Assembly (NCBI RefSeq): GCF_900104485.1
Contig: NZ_FMXQ01000003.1
Coordinates: forward strand, 124,001-188,000
Source: Bauldia litoralis
GTDB lineage: Bacteria > Pseudomonadota > Alphaproteobacteria > Rhizobiales > Kaistiaceae
DNA length: 64,000 bases
Direction of reading: 5' to 3'
Under the pieces are notes generated by a model. The model did no database searches. It was not told where the DNA came from and saw only the letters and a list, made by a program, of their open reading frames with translations. The position numbers and the translations under genes were made by a program. Positions 44,691 to 52,626 of this stretch are shown piece by piece. Within the stretch, counting starts at the first letter, position 1. Each line of letters opens with the position of its first letter.

Positions 44691-45806
44691 TTACTCGCCG
44701 AGAACCTTGTCGAGTTCGGCGCGTGCCTGGTCGACGCCATCCGCCGTCACTGCCTTCAGCGTCTGGGTGTTGGGCAGGATCACGCCGTTCTTGAGGAACT
44801 GCGCACAGGCCGGGGCACCGAAGGCCGCCTGGTCAGGCCAGCGCTGGTCGAACAGGGCGACCTGGATGCCCTTCTCGATGGCGTCGAGCTGACCCTTGGA
44901 CGAGTTCCAGCCGATGGTGAAGACCTTGCCTTCGAGGCCGAGGCTCTCGATGGCGCGGTCGGCATGCTCGGCGCCGATGTCGACATTCTGGATGAACTGG
45001 ACATTCGGGTTGGCGGTCAGGAACGACCGGTAGATGTCGAAGGTCTTGCCGGGCTCGTAGCTGGTGTTCAGCCCGTTCTCCTCGGTGGTGACGAAGGTTG
45101 CGTCGGGAATGGCGGCCATGATGCCGTCATGGAAGCCCTTCATCCGGCCCTGCGCCCAGAACTGGGTCGGATCGCCACCGGACACGGCGAAGACCTTGAT
45201 GTCGTCCTTGCCGTTGTCCTTGATCCACTTCAGCACGGTCTCGGCGGCGTAGGCGCCTTCCTTGTCCGGGATCTGGGTGAAGTTGGTGAACTCATGGCCG
45301 CGCGAGGTGACGCCCGCGGTGAAGACCGGGATGCCCTCGTCCATCATGCGGTTGGTGATCGCGGTCATCGCATCGGAGCTCACCGGCTCGATGCCGATGC
45401 AGTCGATCTCACCCGTCGCGAGCTTCGCCTCGATCTGCGAGACCTGCTGGTTGGGATCGTTCTGGACAGGGGCGATCGACGCGCATTCCATCGGATAAAT
45501 CTCGTTGCCCATCTCGCAGCCCATCTCGAAACCGAGCTGATATTGCGGCGAGAAGAGCGGGATGCCCGAGGCCTGATACGAGAAGACGTAGTTGATCGGC
45601 TCGCCGGCCTTGACCTTTTCGGCGATGCGATCGGCGAGCTTGAACGTGCCCCAGTCGCGCTTCACCTCGAAGGGCGCACCGTCGACCTTTTCACCGGTGG
45701 TCGGGATCTGGCTTTCGCTCGCCTGCTGGGCGACGGCGCCGCCGGCGATGGTAAGGGCACTGCAGCTGACCGCGGCCAGCAGAACGCGACGTACGGATTG
45801 TCTCAT
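44691..45806 (-). CDS. Sugar ABC transporter substrate-binding protein (2)
   Basis: A 371-residue periplasmic protein of the ribose/galactose-binding class. The signal peptide is MRQSVRRVLLAAVSCSAL and on, ending at AVAQ. VFSYQASGIPLFSPQYQLGFE and PVSSDAMTAITNRMMDEGIPVF are family blocks. Four Cys (CEMG, ECAS, DCIG, ACAQ) in the mature part could pair. It shares little with binding protein 1, so the two importers likely take different ligands. Confidence 0.88.
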   Translation of the reverse strand: MRQSVRRVLLAAVSCSALTIAGGAVAQQASESQIPTTGEKVDGAPFEVKRDWGTFKLADRIAEKVKAGEPINYVFSYQASGIPLFSPQYQLGFEMGCEMGNEIYPMECASIAPVQNDPNQQVSQIEAKLATGEIDCIGIEPVSSDAMTAITNRMMDEGIPVFTAGVTSRGHEFTNFTQIPDKEGAYAAETVLKWIKDNGKDDIKVFAVSGGDPTQFWAQGRMKGFHDGIMAAIPDATFVTTEENGLNTSYEPGKTFDIYRSFLTANPNVQFIQNVDIGAEHADRAIESLGLEGKVFTIGWNSSKGQLDAIEKGIQVALFDQRWPDQAAFGAPACAQFLKNGVILPNTQTLKAVTADGVDQARAELDKVLGE

Positions 45807-45936
45807 GGGTTCTCTCCCTTGTGTATTGCTGCATTCGACGCCAGACGGGGCATCTCCTGCGGTTCCTTCCCCCTCGCTGTCCCGTCGGGGCAGCGAACGA
45901 CTTCAGTCCATGCGACGCGGTGCCCCGCGCCTTGTC

Positions 45937-47079
45937 TCAGGCCTTCGCCAGCACCTTCTCGCTGCGATAACCCTCGACGACCTCCTCGATCACCTCGATG
46001 CCGAGGCCGGGGCCCTGCGGCGGGTAGACCCAGCCATCGACCTGCTCGAACGGCTTCTCGACCAGGTCGTGCTGCATCGGATTGCGCAGCGGCTTGAACT
46101 CGAACAGCTTGCAGGACGGCGAATTGAACGAGATGGCGAGGCTCGCCGCCGTGACGATCGCCGACGACCAGGCATGGGCATTGGCCTGGCGGCGATAGAA
46201 TTCACAGCGCTCGGTGATCTTCTTGAAACCGGTGATGCCTTCGGCGCGGCCGGGATCGACGCCGACCACGTCCACCGTGCCGGTGGCGAGAACCGCCTCG
46301 AACTGCTCCAGCGTCCATTCGCGTTCGCCGTAGGCGATGCGGGTCGTGGTCTTGGCGCGGAGATTGGCATAACCCTCCGGATCCCAGGCGCCGAGCGGTT
46401 CCTCGATCCAGTCGAGATTGTACTCTTCCATTGCCCGGGCACGACGGACGGCGTCGGTGACGTCCCACTTGATGGCGATGCCGTTGTCGATCATCAGCAT
46501 CCGGTCGGGGCCGAGCACCTCACGCATCGCCTTGACATAGGCGACGTCGCGATCGTGGTCGTAGCCGAGATTGGCGCTGCCACGCTTGCCGAAGCCGGTC
46601 TTCAGACCCTGCAGGCCGGTCGAGATCCATTCGGCGGTCTCGTCGGCCATTTCGGGGATCGACTCGTAGTGCGCATGGCAGGAGGCGATCGCCGGGAGCT
46701 TTTCGTGGACGCAGCCACCGAGGAGGTCAAGGACGCTGCGGCCAAGCACCTTGCCCTTCAGATCCCACATGGCGATGTCGAGGGCGGCGGTCGCGTAGGA
46801 CGCGATGCCGCCGTGATAGCCGTACCACCAGGCCTGCTGCTTGTTCTGCCGCCACAGCGCCTCGGTCTCGACCGGGTCCTTGCCGATCAGGTTTGGCGCC
46901 ATGCCCTCGATGATCGCCTTGGCGGCGAAATTCGCCTCGGGAAACTGGGTGATGGATTCGCCCCAGCCGACCTGGCCGTCATCGGCCGTGATCTTGGCCA
47001 GGCACAGATGCCGCAACGCGTTGAAGTCGTTCGGCTCCGGGTAGCTGACCGGGATGGCCTCGATTTTGGCGATCTTCAT
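45937..47079 (-). CDS. Mandelate racemase/muconate lactonizing enzyme-family dehydratase (2)
   Basis: A 380-residue enolase-superfamily enzyme. Likely catalytic and metal residues are K160 and K165 (KTGFGK), D198 and N199 (MIDNG), E226/E227 (WIEEP), E252 (GEREW) and H302 (NAHAW). The N-terminal capping domain starts at residue 1. It differs clearly from dehydratase 1, so it probably acts on another acid sugar or stereoisomer. It lies 11 bases after the SMP-30 lactonase, as expected for a lactonase-dehydratase pair. Confidence 0.9.
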   Translation of the reverse strand: MKIAKIEAIPVSYPEPNDFNALRHLCLAKITADDGQVGWGESITQFPEANFAAKAIIEGMAPNLIGKDPVETEALWRQNKQQAWWYGYHGGIASYATAALDIAMWDLKGKVLGRSVLDLLGGCVHEKLPAIASCHAHYESIPEMADETAEWISTGLQGLKTGFGKRGSANLGYDHDRDVAYVKAMREVLGPDRMLMIDNGIAIKWDVTDAVRRARAMEEYNLDWIEEPLGAWDPEGYANLRAKTTTRIAYGEREWTLEQFEAVLATGTVDVVGVDPGRAEGITGFKKITERCEFYRRQANAHAWSSAIVTAASLAISFNSPSCKLFEFKPLRNPMQHDLVEKPFEQVDGWVYPPQGPGLGIEVIEEVVEGYRSEKVLAKA

Positions 47080-47090
47080 GACTGCTGGCC

Positions 47091-47969
47091 TTACCCGATT
47101 GCGCCGCGGAACAGCGGCATGCCTTCGATCCCGAGATCGACCTCGACCAGTTGCCCCGTGATGGCCGCGCCGGTCACGTCAAACGGACCCATGTCGCAGA
47201 CAAACAGCTTGCCGCCCTTGCCGAAGCAGCAGTTGAGCGGCGTGCCGCCGACTTCGAGGAAATCGATCAGCGTGCCGTCCTTGCCGACGTGATCGACGCC
47301 ACCGGACGAAACCGTGGTGATCCAGAAGTCGCCATTCTCGTCGATCTTGAAGCCGTCGGGAATGTGGTTTTCCGGCAGGGTGCAGAGGGTGGTCTTGGTG
47401 CCGTCCGGCGTGCGGCGGATGACGCGGCGATTGTAGGATTCGACCCAGACCAGCGAACCGTCCGGCTCGGCGACGATGCCATTCGGATAGACGTGATCAA
47501 GCTCTTCGAGAACCTTGGCGACGCCGTTGGTCTCGATAACGATGATGCGTCCCGGGTGTGGCTTGGTGTCGGGCGCCCAGTCGCCGGAATCGGTGAAATA
47601 GAGCCGGCCGTCCGGCCCGAAGGTCAGGTCGTTCGGCCCGTCGAACTTCACGCCGTCGGCCTCGGTGACCAGGATCTCGACCTTGCCGTCGGGGCTGGTC
47701 TTCTGGATCGACGGTGGGCGATGCTCCGGCGCGACCCAGGCGCCGACATTCGGGGTCTGGGTGGAGTAGATCGCGCCATCGGTGCCGAGCATGCAGGCGT
47801 TCGGCCCGCCGCCGACAAAGGCGTAGGTGCCCTGCTTGCCGGTCTTCGGATCCCAGTAGCCGATCTCGCTGGCATAGGTGTTGGCGTAGACCACCCGCCC
47901 GTCGTCGAGCTCGTAGGGACCTTCGGGGTGTCCGAGGTCGGTGGCGCGGGTGATTGTCGGCTTCTTCAT
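47091..47969 (-). CDS. SMP-30/gluconolactonase-family sugar lactonase
   Basis: A 292-residue six-bladed propeller. The metal-site residues are present as HPEGP (Glu16), FDGPNDL and IPDGFKID, the usual E-N-N/D set. It opens the lactone made by a sugar dehydrogenase to an aldonate. The ATG at 47969 is preferred because homology starts there; a reading to 48005 overlaps the SDR. Sixteen bases separate it from that SDR and 11 from the dehydratase, so these three genes are a dehydrogenase-lactonase-dehydratase module. Confidence 0.9.
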   Translation of the reverse strand: MKKPTITRATDLGHPEGPYELDDGRVVYANTYASEIGYWDPKTGKQGTYAFVGGGPNACMLGTDGAIYSTQTPNVGAWVAPEHRPPSIQKTSPDGKVEILVTEADGVKFDGPNDLTFGPDGRLYFTDSGDWAPDTKPHPGRIIVIETNGVAKVLEELDHVYPNGIVAEPDGSLVWVESYNRRVIRRTPDGTKTTLCTLPENHIPDGFKIDENGDFWITTVSSGGVDHVGKDGTLIDFLEVGGTPLNCCFGKGGKLFVCDMGPFDVTGAAITGQLVEVDLGIEGMPLFRGAIG

Positions 47970-47985
47970 TGCATCCTCCCGATGT

Positions 47986-48744
47986 TCACCAGTTGACCAG
48001 GCCACCGGTGAAATTGATTGCCTGCCCGGTCATGTATGCGGCCTCGTCCGAGAGCAGGAACAGGATCGCCCCGGCGCATTCCTCCGGGCTCGCCCCGCGC
48101 TGGAGCGGCACGCCCTTCTTGCGCTGGGCATCGAATTCGGCGGCGGTCGTGTTCTTGTGGGTCGCTACATGTTCGAGAAAGCGATCCTGCATCTCGGTCT
48201 CGACGATGCCGGGGCAAATGGCGTTGACCCGCACCGGCCGGCCGGCCAGCGCATAGGAAAACGAACGCGTGATTGACAGGATCGTCGTCTTGGAGGCGGC
48301 ATAGGGCGCGACGTCGGTCGATGTGGCGAGCTTGGCCGAACTCGACGACAGGTTGACGATGGCGCCGCCCGGCCGCAGGCGCGGACCGATCAACTGGCAG
48401 AGAAAGAAGACGGACTCGGCGTTGACGGTCTGGACCTGACGCCATTCCTCGACGGTCACCTCGAGGATCGGCTTGATCCTGATGATGCCGGCGGAATTGA
48501 CCAGGTAGTCGAAGCCGTCAGCGGCTTCCGCCAGCGCCTGGCGCTGGTCCGGGTCGCCAACGTCTACGGCCCGCGTCGCGCAGCCTTCGGCGCCAAGCGC
48601 GGCGAGCCGGCCGGCGTCGATATCGACCGCCAGCACCTCGCAGCCCTCGTCGAGCAACCGCCGCGCGACCGCGTTCCCGATGCCGCTGGCGGCACCCGTA
48701 ACCACAGCGCGTTTCCGGGTTTCCTCCCCCATCAACCTTCCCAT
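47986..48744 (-). CDS. SDR-family dehydrogenase (B)
   Basis: A 252-residue classical SDR: VVTGAASGIGNA for the cofactor, VNSAGI, and the Ser-Tyr-Lys site in NLSSSSAKLATSTDVAPYAASK. VDIDAGRL after the second strand points to NAD. It heads the unit SDR-lactonase-dehydratase-importer 2 and is the natural candidate for sugar oxidation to the lactone. Two starts are possible: ATG 48744, very close to a GGAGG, or ATG 48732, with GGAAGG. Confidence 0.9.
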   Translation of the reverse strand: MGRLMGEETRKRAVVTGAASGIGNAVARRLLDEGCEVLAVDIDAGRLAALGAEGCATRAVDVGDPDQRQALAEAADGFDYLVNSAGIIRIKPILEVTVEEWRQVQTVNAESVFFLCQLIGPRLRPGGAIVNLSSSSAKLATSTDVAPYAASKTTILSITRSFSYALAGRPVRVNAICPGIVETEMQDRFLEHVATHKNTTAAEFDAQRKKGVPLQRGASPEECAGAILFLLSDEAAYMTGQAINFTGGLVNW

Positions 48745-48766
48745 TCCTCCCGTTGAAGCAACTATA

Positions 48767-48779
48767 TTGAAACGTTATC
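48767..48779 (+). promoter_or_regulatory. LacI-type operator C
   Basis: TTGAAACGTTATC, which shares GAAACGTT with operator A, lies 23 bases from the SDR (B) start, where it would block transcription of the SDR-lactonase-dehydratase-importer 2 unit. Confidence 0.65.
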
Positions 48780-49209
48780 GCGCGGCGCAAGCCCCTTTTG
48801 TCCCGACGTATTATGTCGGACCCAAAGACGCGCACGCCCTGGCGAATGGCGATCGCCCCGAGACACTTCGGGGACCATCCGGCGCGCGGTCATCGGCATA
48901 AGACTGTGGCGCCTGACACCCGTTTCAGGCTGTCGCGACGGGATGCCGACGGAACCCGAGGGCCAAGAAATCGTGCAGTGTTGCCCTGTTTCCTGCCGCG
49001 ACCGATAGCGAAAGCAGCCGGATCGACCCGCCGTAGACGAGGGACTGCACTGAGCGACCAGTCTGCTCCGACACGCTCCGGCAACGCGGCCTGTCGGGGC
49101 GATCCGGGAGCGACGATATGCCCACGCAACGGCCGGCGGGACGACGGTGGCCAAGACTCCGAGAGGTGGGCGCGGCGACCTTGAACTGCACCATGGGCGC
49201 TGCTAGTAT

Positions 49210-49222
49210 TTGAAACGATATC
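49210..49222 (+). promoter_or_regulatory. LacI-type operator D
   Basis: TTGAAACGATATC differs from operator C at one base. It is about 115 bases upstream of the amidohydrolase-to-CoA-transferase operon. Confidence 0.65.
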
Positions 49223-49336
49223 ATTTGCTCATTCCGGCATCGCGCAGGGCGCGGCTACAACGACCGGCGGGCGGCCTTTGCGGGTACCTTGATCGGCCGG
49301 CGAGGGTGGGTAATCGGCGCAGGGGGGAACAAGGTC

Positions 49337-50206
49337 ATGGCAGAGCTGGCGTTCGTCGACACGCACTTTCACCTGCACGACATGAAGCACCCGACGCTGC
49401 GCTACGGGTGGCTCGAGCCGGACGCGGTCCATGGCCTGCTGCCCGACACCGACCCGCTGAAATCGCAGCACTATTTCATCAAGGACTATCTGGCCGAAAT
49501 CCGCTTCGCCAACGTTCCGAAGGCGATCCATGTCCAGGCAGCGGTGGATACGCCGGACCCGGTCGACGAAACGGCGTGGCTCCAGGCCTTCGCCAATGAG
49601 ACCGGCTATCCGCACGGCATCATCGCCGAGTGCCACCTTGCCCGGCCGGACGCCGCCGAGGTACTCGACCGCCACCTGCAATTCGCCAATGTCCGCGGCA
49701 TCCGCAATTTCGGCCAGGGCCGCTACCTGATCGACGACGCATGGCGGAAGGGCTTCGCCGAACTGGCGCCGCGGAACCTCGTCTCCTGCATCGATACCCG
49801 GGTCGAGCTTGCCGACGATATCGCCGACCTCGCCCGCAGCTTTCCCGAGACCGTCATCTGCGTCGATCACTGCGCCATTCCGGTCGGGCGCGATCCGGAG
49901 TCGTTCCGTCGCTGGCGCGCGGCCATGGACCGGATGGCCGAGGGCGACAACGTCACCATGAAAATTTCGGGCCTTGGCATGGGCGACCCTCTGTGGACGA
50001 TCGACTCGATCCGTCCCTACGTGCTCGGCAGCATCGAGGCCTTCGGCGTCGACCGGGTGGTGTTCGGCACCAACTGGCCGGTGGACCGGATGTTCAGTTC
50101 CTATCCGGACGTGATCAACGCCTATGCGGCGATCATTGCCGACTTCCCCGAGGCCGACCAGGTGAAGATGTTCTCCGGCAATGCCGAACGCATCTTCCGG
50201 ATCTGA
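49337..50206 (+). CDS. Amidohydrolase-family (COG3618-type) lactonase-like hydrolase
   Basis: A 289-residue metal-dependent barrel. DTHFHLHD at the start, the conserved CVDHC strand and VVFGTNWPVDRMF near the end fit the amidohydrolase 2 family, which includes L-fucono-1,5-lactonase and 2-pyrone-4,6-dicarboxylate lactonase. In a sugar cluster, lactone hydrolysis is the most likely job. The ATG at 49337 opens at DTHFH; the frame is open slightly further upstream. It is the first gene after operator D. Confidence 0.88.
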   Translation: MAELAFVDTHFHLHDMKHPTLRYGWLEPDAVHGLLPDTDPLKSQHYFIKDYLAEIRFANVPKAIHVQAAVDTPDPVDETAWLQAFANETGYPHGIIAECHLARPDAAEVLDRHLQFANVRGIRNFGQGRYLIDDAWRKGFAELAPRNLVSCIDTRVELADDIADLARSFPETVICVDHCAIPVGRDPESFRRWRAAMDRMAEGDNVTMKISGLGMGDPLWTIDSIRPYVLGSIEAFGVDRVVFGTNWPVDRMFSSYPDVINAYAAIIADFPEADQVKMFSGNAERIFRI

Positions 50207-50216
50207 GGACAACACG

Positions 50217-50705
50217 ATGGCAACGGCAGGCGAAGCGGCGAGCGCGACCGGGCTGCACCATGTCGGGATGAGCGTCGCCGATCTCGACGCGGCGCTCGCC
50301 TTCTGGGAGCCTTTCCTCGGTGTGCCGGCGCGGTGGCGCACCGTGCTCGACCGTCCGTATCTCGGCCGCCATGTCGGCTATCCCGGCGTCACCATCCGCG
50401 CCGCCTTCATCGACCTGCCGGGCGGCAACACGCTCGAGCTCCTCGACTATCAGGTGCCCGACAAGGAACAGATACCCGACCTGACTGCCAACCCCGGCAA
50501 CGTCCATCTCTGCCTCACGGTCGCCGACGCCGCCACCGCCTGGCAAAAGGCGGTGGACTGCGGCGCGCGGCCGATCGTGCCGGAGGGTCCGGTCGACATC
50601 GACGGCGGACCCAACGCCGGCGCCCGCGCTGCCTATCTGCGCGTCCATGACGGGATCACCCTCGAATTCTTCCAGCCGGCGCCAAAGCGGGAGGCGGCGG
50701 CGTGA
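50217..50705 (+). CDS. VOC-family (glyoxalase-fold) protein
   Basis: A 162-residue protein with two beta-alpha-beta-beta-beta modules. It starts TGLHHVGMSVADLDAALAFWE and the second module contains NVHLCLTVADAATAWQKAVD. Candidate metal ligands are the His of LHHVG, the Glu of GNTLELLDY, the His of NVHL and the Glu of GITLEFFQ. Members include epimerases, lyases and dioxygenases; a methylmalonyl-CoA epimerase-type reaction is conceivable here beside a CoA ligase. It overlaps the next gene by four bases. Confidence 0.82.
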   Translation: MATAGEAASATGLHHVGMSVADLDAALAFWEPFLGVPARWRTVLDRPYLGRHVGYPGVTIRAAFIDLPGGNTLELLDYQVPDKEQIPDLTANPGNVHLCLTVADAATAWQKAVDCGARPIVPEGPVDIDGGPNAGARAAYLRVHDGITLEFFQPAPKREAAA

Positions 50706-51034
50706 TCAAGCGCGTCAGCTTCCTGCGCCGCAAGGAGGGCATGGACCGCGAGGCCTTCCTCGCCCATTGGACCGGCCCGCATGCCGCCATCGTCCGCCAG
50801 CTCCCCGGCCTGCGCGGCTTGCGCTTCGGCCGGGTGCAGAGCTGGACACCGGAAGAGGCAGCCTGGGACGGCGTCGGCGAAGTCTGGTTCGACAGTATCG
50901 AGGCGGCTCATGAAGCCTTCGCAACCGAGCCCTACCTCGCGATGCTGATCGCCGACCGCAAGCTTTTCATTGGCGAGGCGCAGTCCTGCTTCGTCGAGGA
51001 ACAGACGGTGGTCCCGCCGCCGGATGGGCGCTAG
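50702..51034 (+). CDS. EthD-domain protein
   Basis: A 110-residue ferredoxin-like-fold protein with the EthD pattern VSFLRRKEGMDREAFLAHWTGPHAAI, then LPGLRGLRF and EVWFDSIEAAHEAF. The start is GTG 50702, overlapping the VOC gene stop. EthD proteins occur in ether-, polyketide- and aromatic-degrading operons, sometimes as small dehydratases or monooxygenase helpers. Its job here is unknown. Confidence 0.85.
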   Translation: MIKRVSFLRRKEGMDREAFLAHWTGPHAAIVRQLPGLRGLRFGRVQSWTPEEAAWDGVGEVWFDSIEAAHEAFATEPYLAMLIADRKLFIGEAQSCFVEEQTVVPPPDGR

Positions 51035-51046
51035 GGAGAGAAAAGC

Positions 51047-51814
51047 ATGGCATTCGATCTCGAAGCCGGACTCCAGGGCAAGTCCGTTCTGCTGACCGGT
51101 GCGACCGGCGGCATCGGGCGTGAAGTGGCGCTTGCCTTCGGCTCGGTCGGAGCGCGGGTTGCGGCCGTCGATATCGACGCCGACCGCGTTACGGCTCTGG
51201 TCGACGAGATGGAGGGCGGGCCGCATCTGGCGCTCCCTTATGACGTTCGCCCGGTCGCCGGACACACGGCGCTGGTCGAACAGGTGATCGACGCCTTCGG
51301 CACCCTCGACATCCTCGTCCAGACGGCGGCGGTACTGGTCCGCCGTCCCTCGGTCTTCGAGGTCAGCGAGGACGACTGGGATTTCCAGCACGACATCAAT
51401 CTCAAGGCGAGCTTCTTCCTTGCCCAGGCCGCGGCCCGTTGCATGCGGGACCAGGGCACCGGTGGCCGGATCATCAATTTCACCTCGCAGGGCTGGCAGA
51501 GCGGCGGCTACGGCGGCTCGGTCGCCTATGCCGCGACCAAGGGCGGCATCGTCTCGATGACCCGCGGCCTCGCCCGCTCGCTGGCCCCGGACAAGATCAC
51601 CGTCAACGCCGTGTCGCCGGGAGCGGTCGATACCGCGATGATGCGCAGCGGCATGGACGACGCGGCGATGGCCGGGGTTGCGGCCCAGATCCCGCTCGGC
51701 CACCTCGCAAAGCCGTCGCAGCTTGCCGGTACGGTGCTTTTCCTCGGCTCCGACCACGCCGACTATATTACCGGTGCGACGATCAATATCAGCGGCGGCT
51801 GGCTGATGTACTGA
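51047..51814 (+). CDS. SDR-family dehydrogenase (C)
   Basis: A 255-residue SDR. LLTGATGGIGREVALAF gives the cofactor site, VQTAAVLV replaces the usual NNAG, and the catalytic set is NFTSQGW with YAATK. VAAVDIDADR suggests NAD. An AGGGAGA site lies before the ATG. The unusual QTAA in place of N-N-A-G is a modest departure from the family. It and SDR (D) are adjacent but not close copies. Confidence 0.88.
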   Translation: MAFDLEAGLQGKSVLLTGATGGIGREVALAFGSVGARVAAVDIDADRVTALVDEMEGGPHLALPYDVRPVAGHTALVEQVIDAFGTLDILVQTAAVLVRRPSVFEVSEDDWDFQHDINLKASFFLAQAAARCMRDQGTGGRIINFTSQGWQSGGYGGSVAYAATKGGIVSMTRGLARSLAPDKITVNAVSPGAVDTAMMRSGMDDAAMAGVAAQIPLGHLAKPSQLAGTVLFLGSDHADYITGATINISGGWLMY

Positions 51815-51843
51815 CGCCCCGCACGGGGACAAGGGAGACTGTC

Positions 51844-52623
51844 ATGTCCGGCGAATTCTCCGGCAAGGTCGCGGCCATCACCGGCGCCGCACGCGGTATC
51901 GGCGACGCGGTCGCCGCGCGCCTGATCGAGGAAGGCGCAACGGTCTTCTCGCTCGATCTCGGCGATCCCGACGACGCTCGGGACGGGGTCACCTATCTCA
52001 CCGCCAATGTCGGCGACGCGGCAAGCGTCGCGGACGCCTTCCGCCAGATCGACGACATGGCCGGGCACATCGACATCCTCGTCAACAATGCCGGCGTCCA
52101 GCGGGTGAACCTAGCCGAGAACATGACGCCTGAGGACTGGCATCTGGTTCTCGACACCCACCTGACCGGCACATTTCTCTGCTGCGCCGAGGCGATCCGG
52201 CGGATGCGCGCCCGCGGCAAGGGCGGCGCCATCGTCAACGTTGCCTCGGTGGCGGCGATCGTCGGCATTCCCGGTCGCGGCCCCTACAGCGCCGCCAAGG
52301 CAGGGGTCGAGGGCCTGACCCGCGTCTACGCCACCGAGACGGCCGCCGCAAACATCCGGGTCAACGCCGTCGCGCCGGGCTCGACCCGGACGAAACTGAT
52401 CGACCAGGGCATCAAGGATGGCTCGATCCGCAGCGAATGGCAGGAGGAGCGAATTCCGATGGGCCGGCTGGCAGAACCGCGCGAGATCGCCGATCCGATC
52501 GTCTACCTGGCCAGCGACCGGGCAAGCTACGTCACCGGCCAGACGCTGGTGGTCGACGGCGGCTGGACGGTGCAGGGCATGGTGCATATCGCCGACTGGC
52601 TGCAGCCGCCGGCCTCCGGCTGA
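51844..52623 (+). CDS. SDR-family dehydrogenase (D)
   Basis: A 259-residue SDR from ATG 51844. Motifs are AITGAARGIGDA, VNNAGV, NVASVAAIVGIPGRGPYSAAK. The Asp in FSLDLGDPDD points to NAD. The tail, VQGMVHIADWLQPPASG, is longer than usual. The start follows the SDR (C) stop by 29 bases. Four SDRs in one regulon suggests at least two oxidation steps in each of two routes or a chain of alcohol oxidations. Confidence 0.9.
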   Translation: MSGEFSGKVAAITGAARGIGDAVAARLIEEGATVFSLDLGDPDDARDGVTYLTANVGDAASVADAFRQIDDMAGHIDILVNNAGVQRVNLAENMTPEDWHLVLDTHLTGTFLCCAEAIRRMRARGKGGAIVNVASVAAIVGIPGRGPYSAAKAGVEGLTRVYATETAAANIRVNAVAPGSTRTKLIDQGIKDGSIRSEWQEERIPMGRLAEPREIADPIVYLASDRASYVTGQTLVVDGGWTVQGMVHIADWLQPPASG

Positions 52624-52626
52624 CCC

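Larger units (their letters stand above)
48745..49336. other. 592-base divergent promoter region with operators C and D
   Basis: The spacer separates the minus-strand SDR-importer 2 unit from the plus-strand hydrolase-CoA unit. It carries two LacI-type sites near its two ends, about 430 bases apart. The reading frames in the middle (for example 48762-49154 minus and 48798-49184 plus) have no recognisable content or ribosome site. Confidence 0.55.

Noticed and set aside
48762-49224. Several overlapping frames in the 592-base divergent spacer
   Set aside because: Arg- and Ser-rich with no start signal; their ends cover operators C and D, which argues for a regulatory region.
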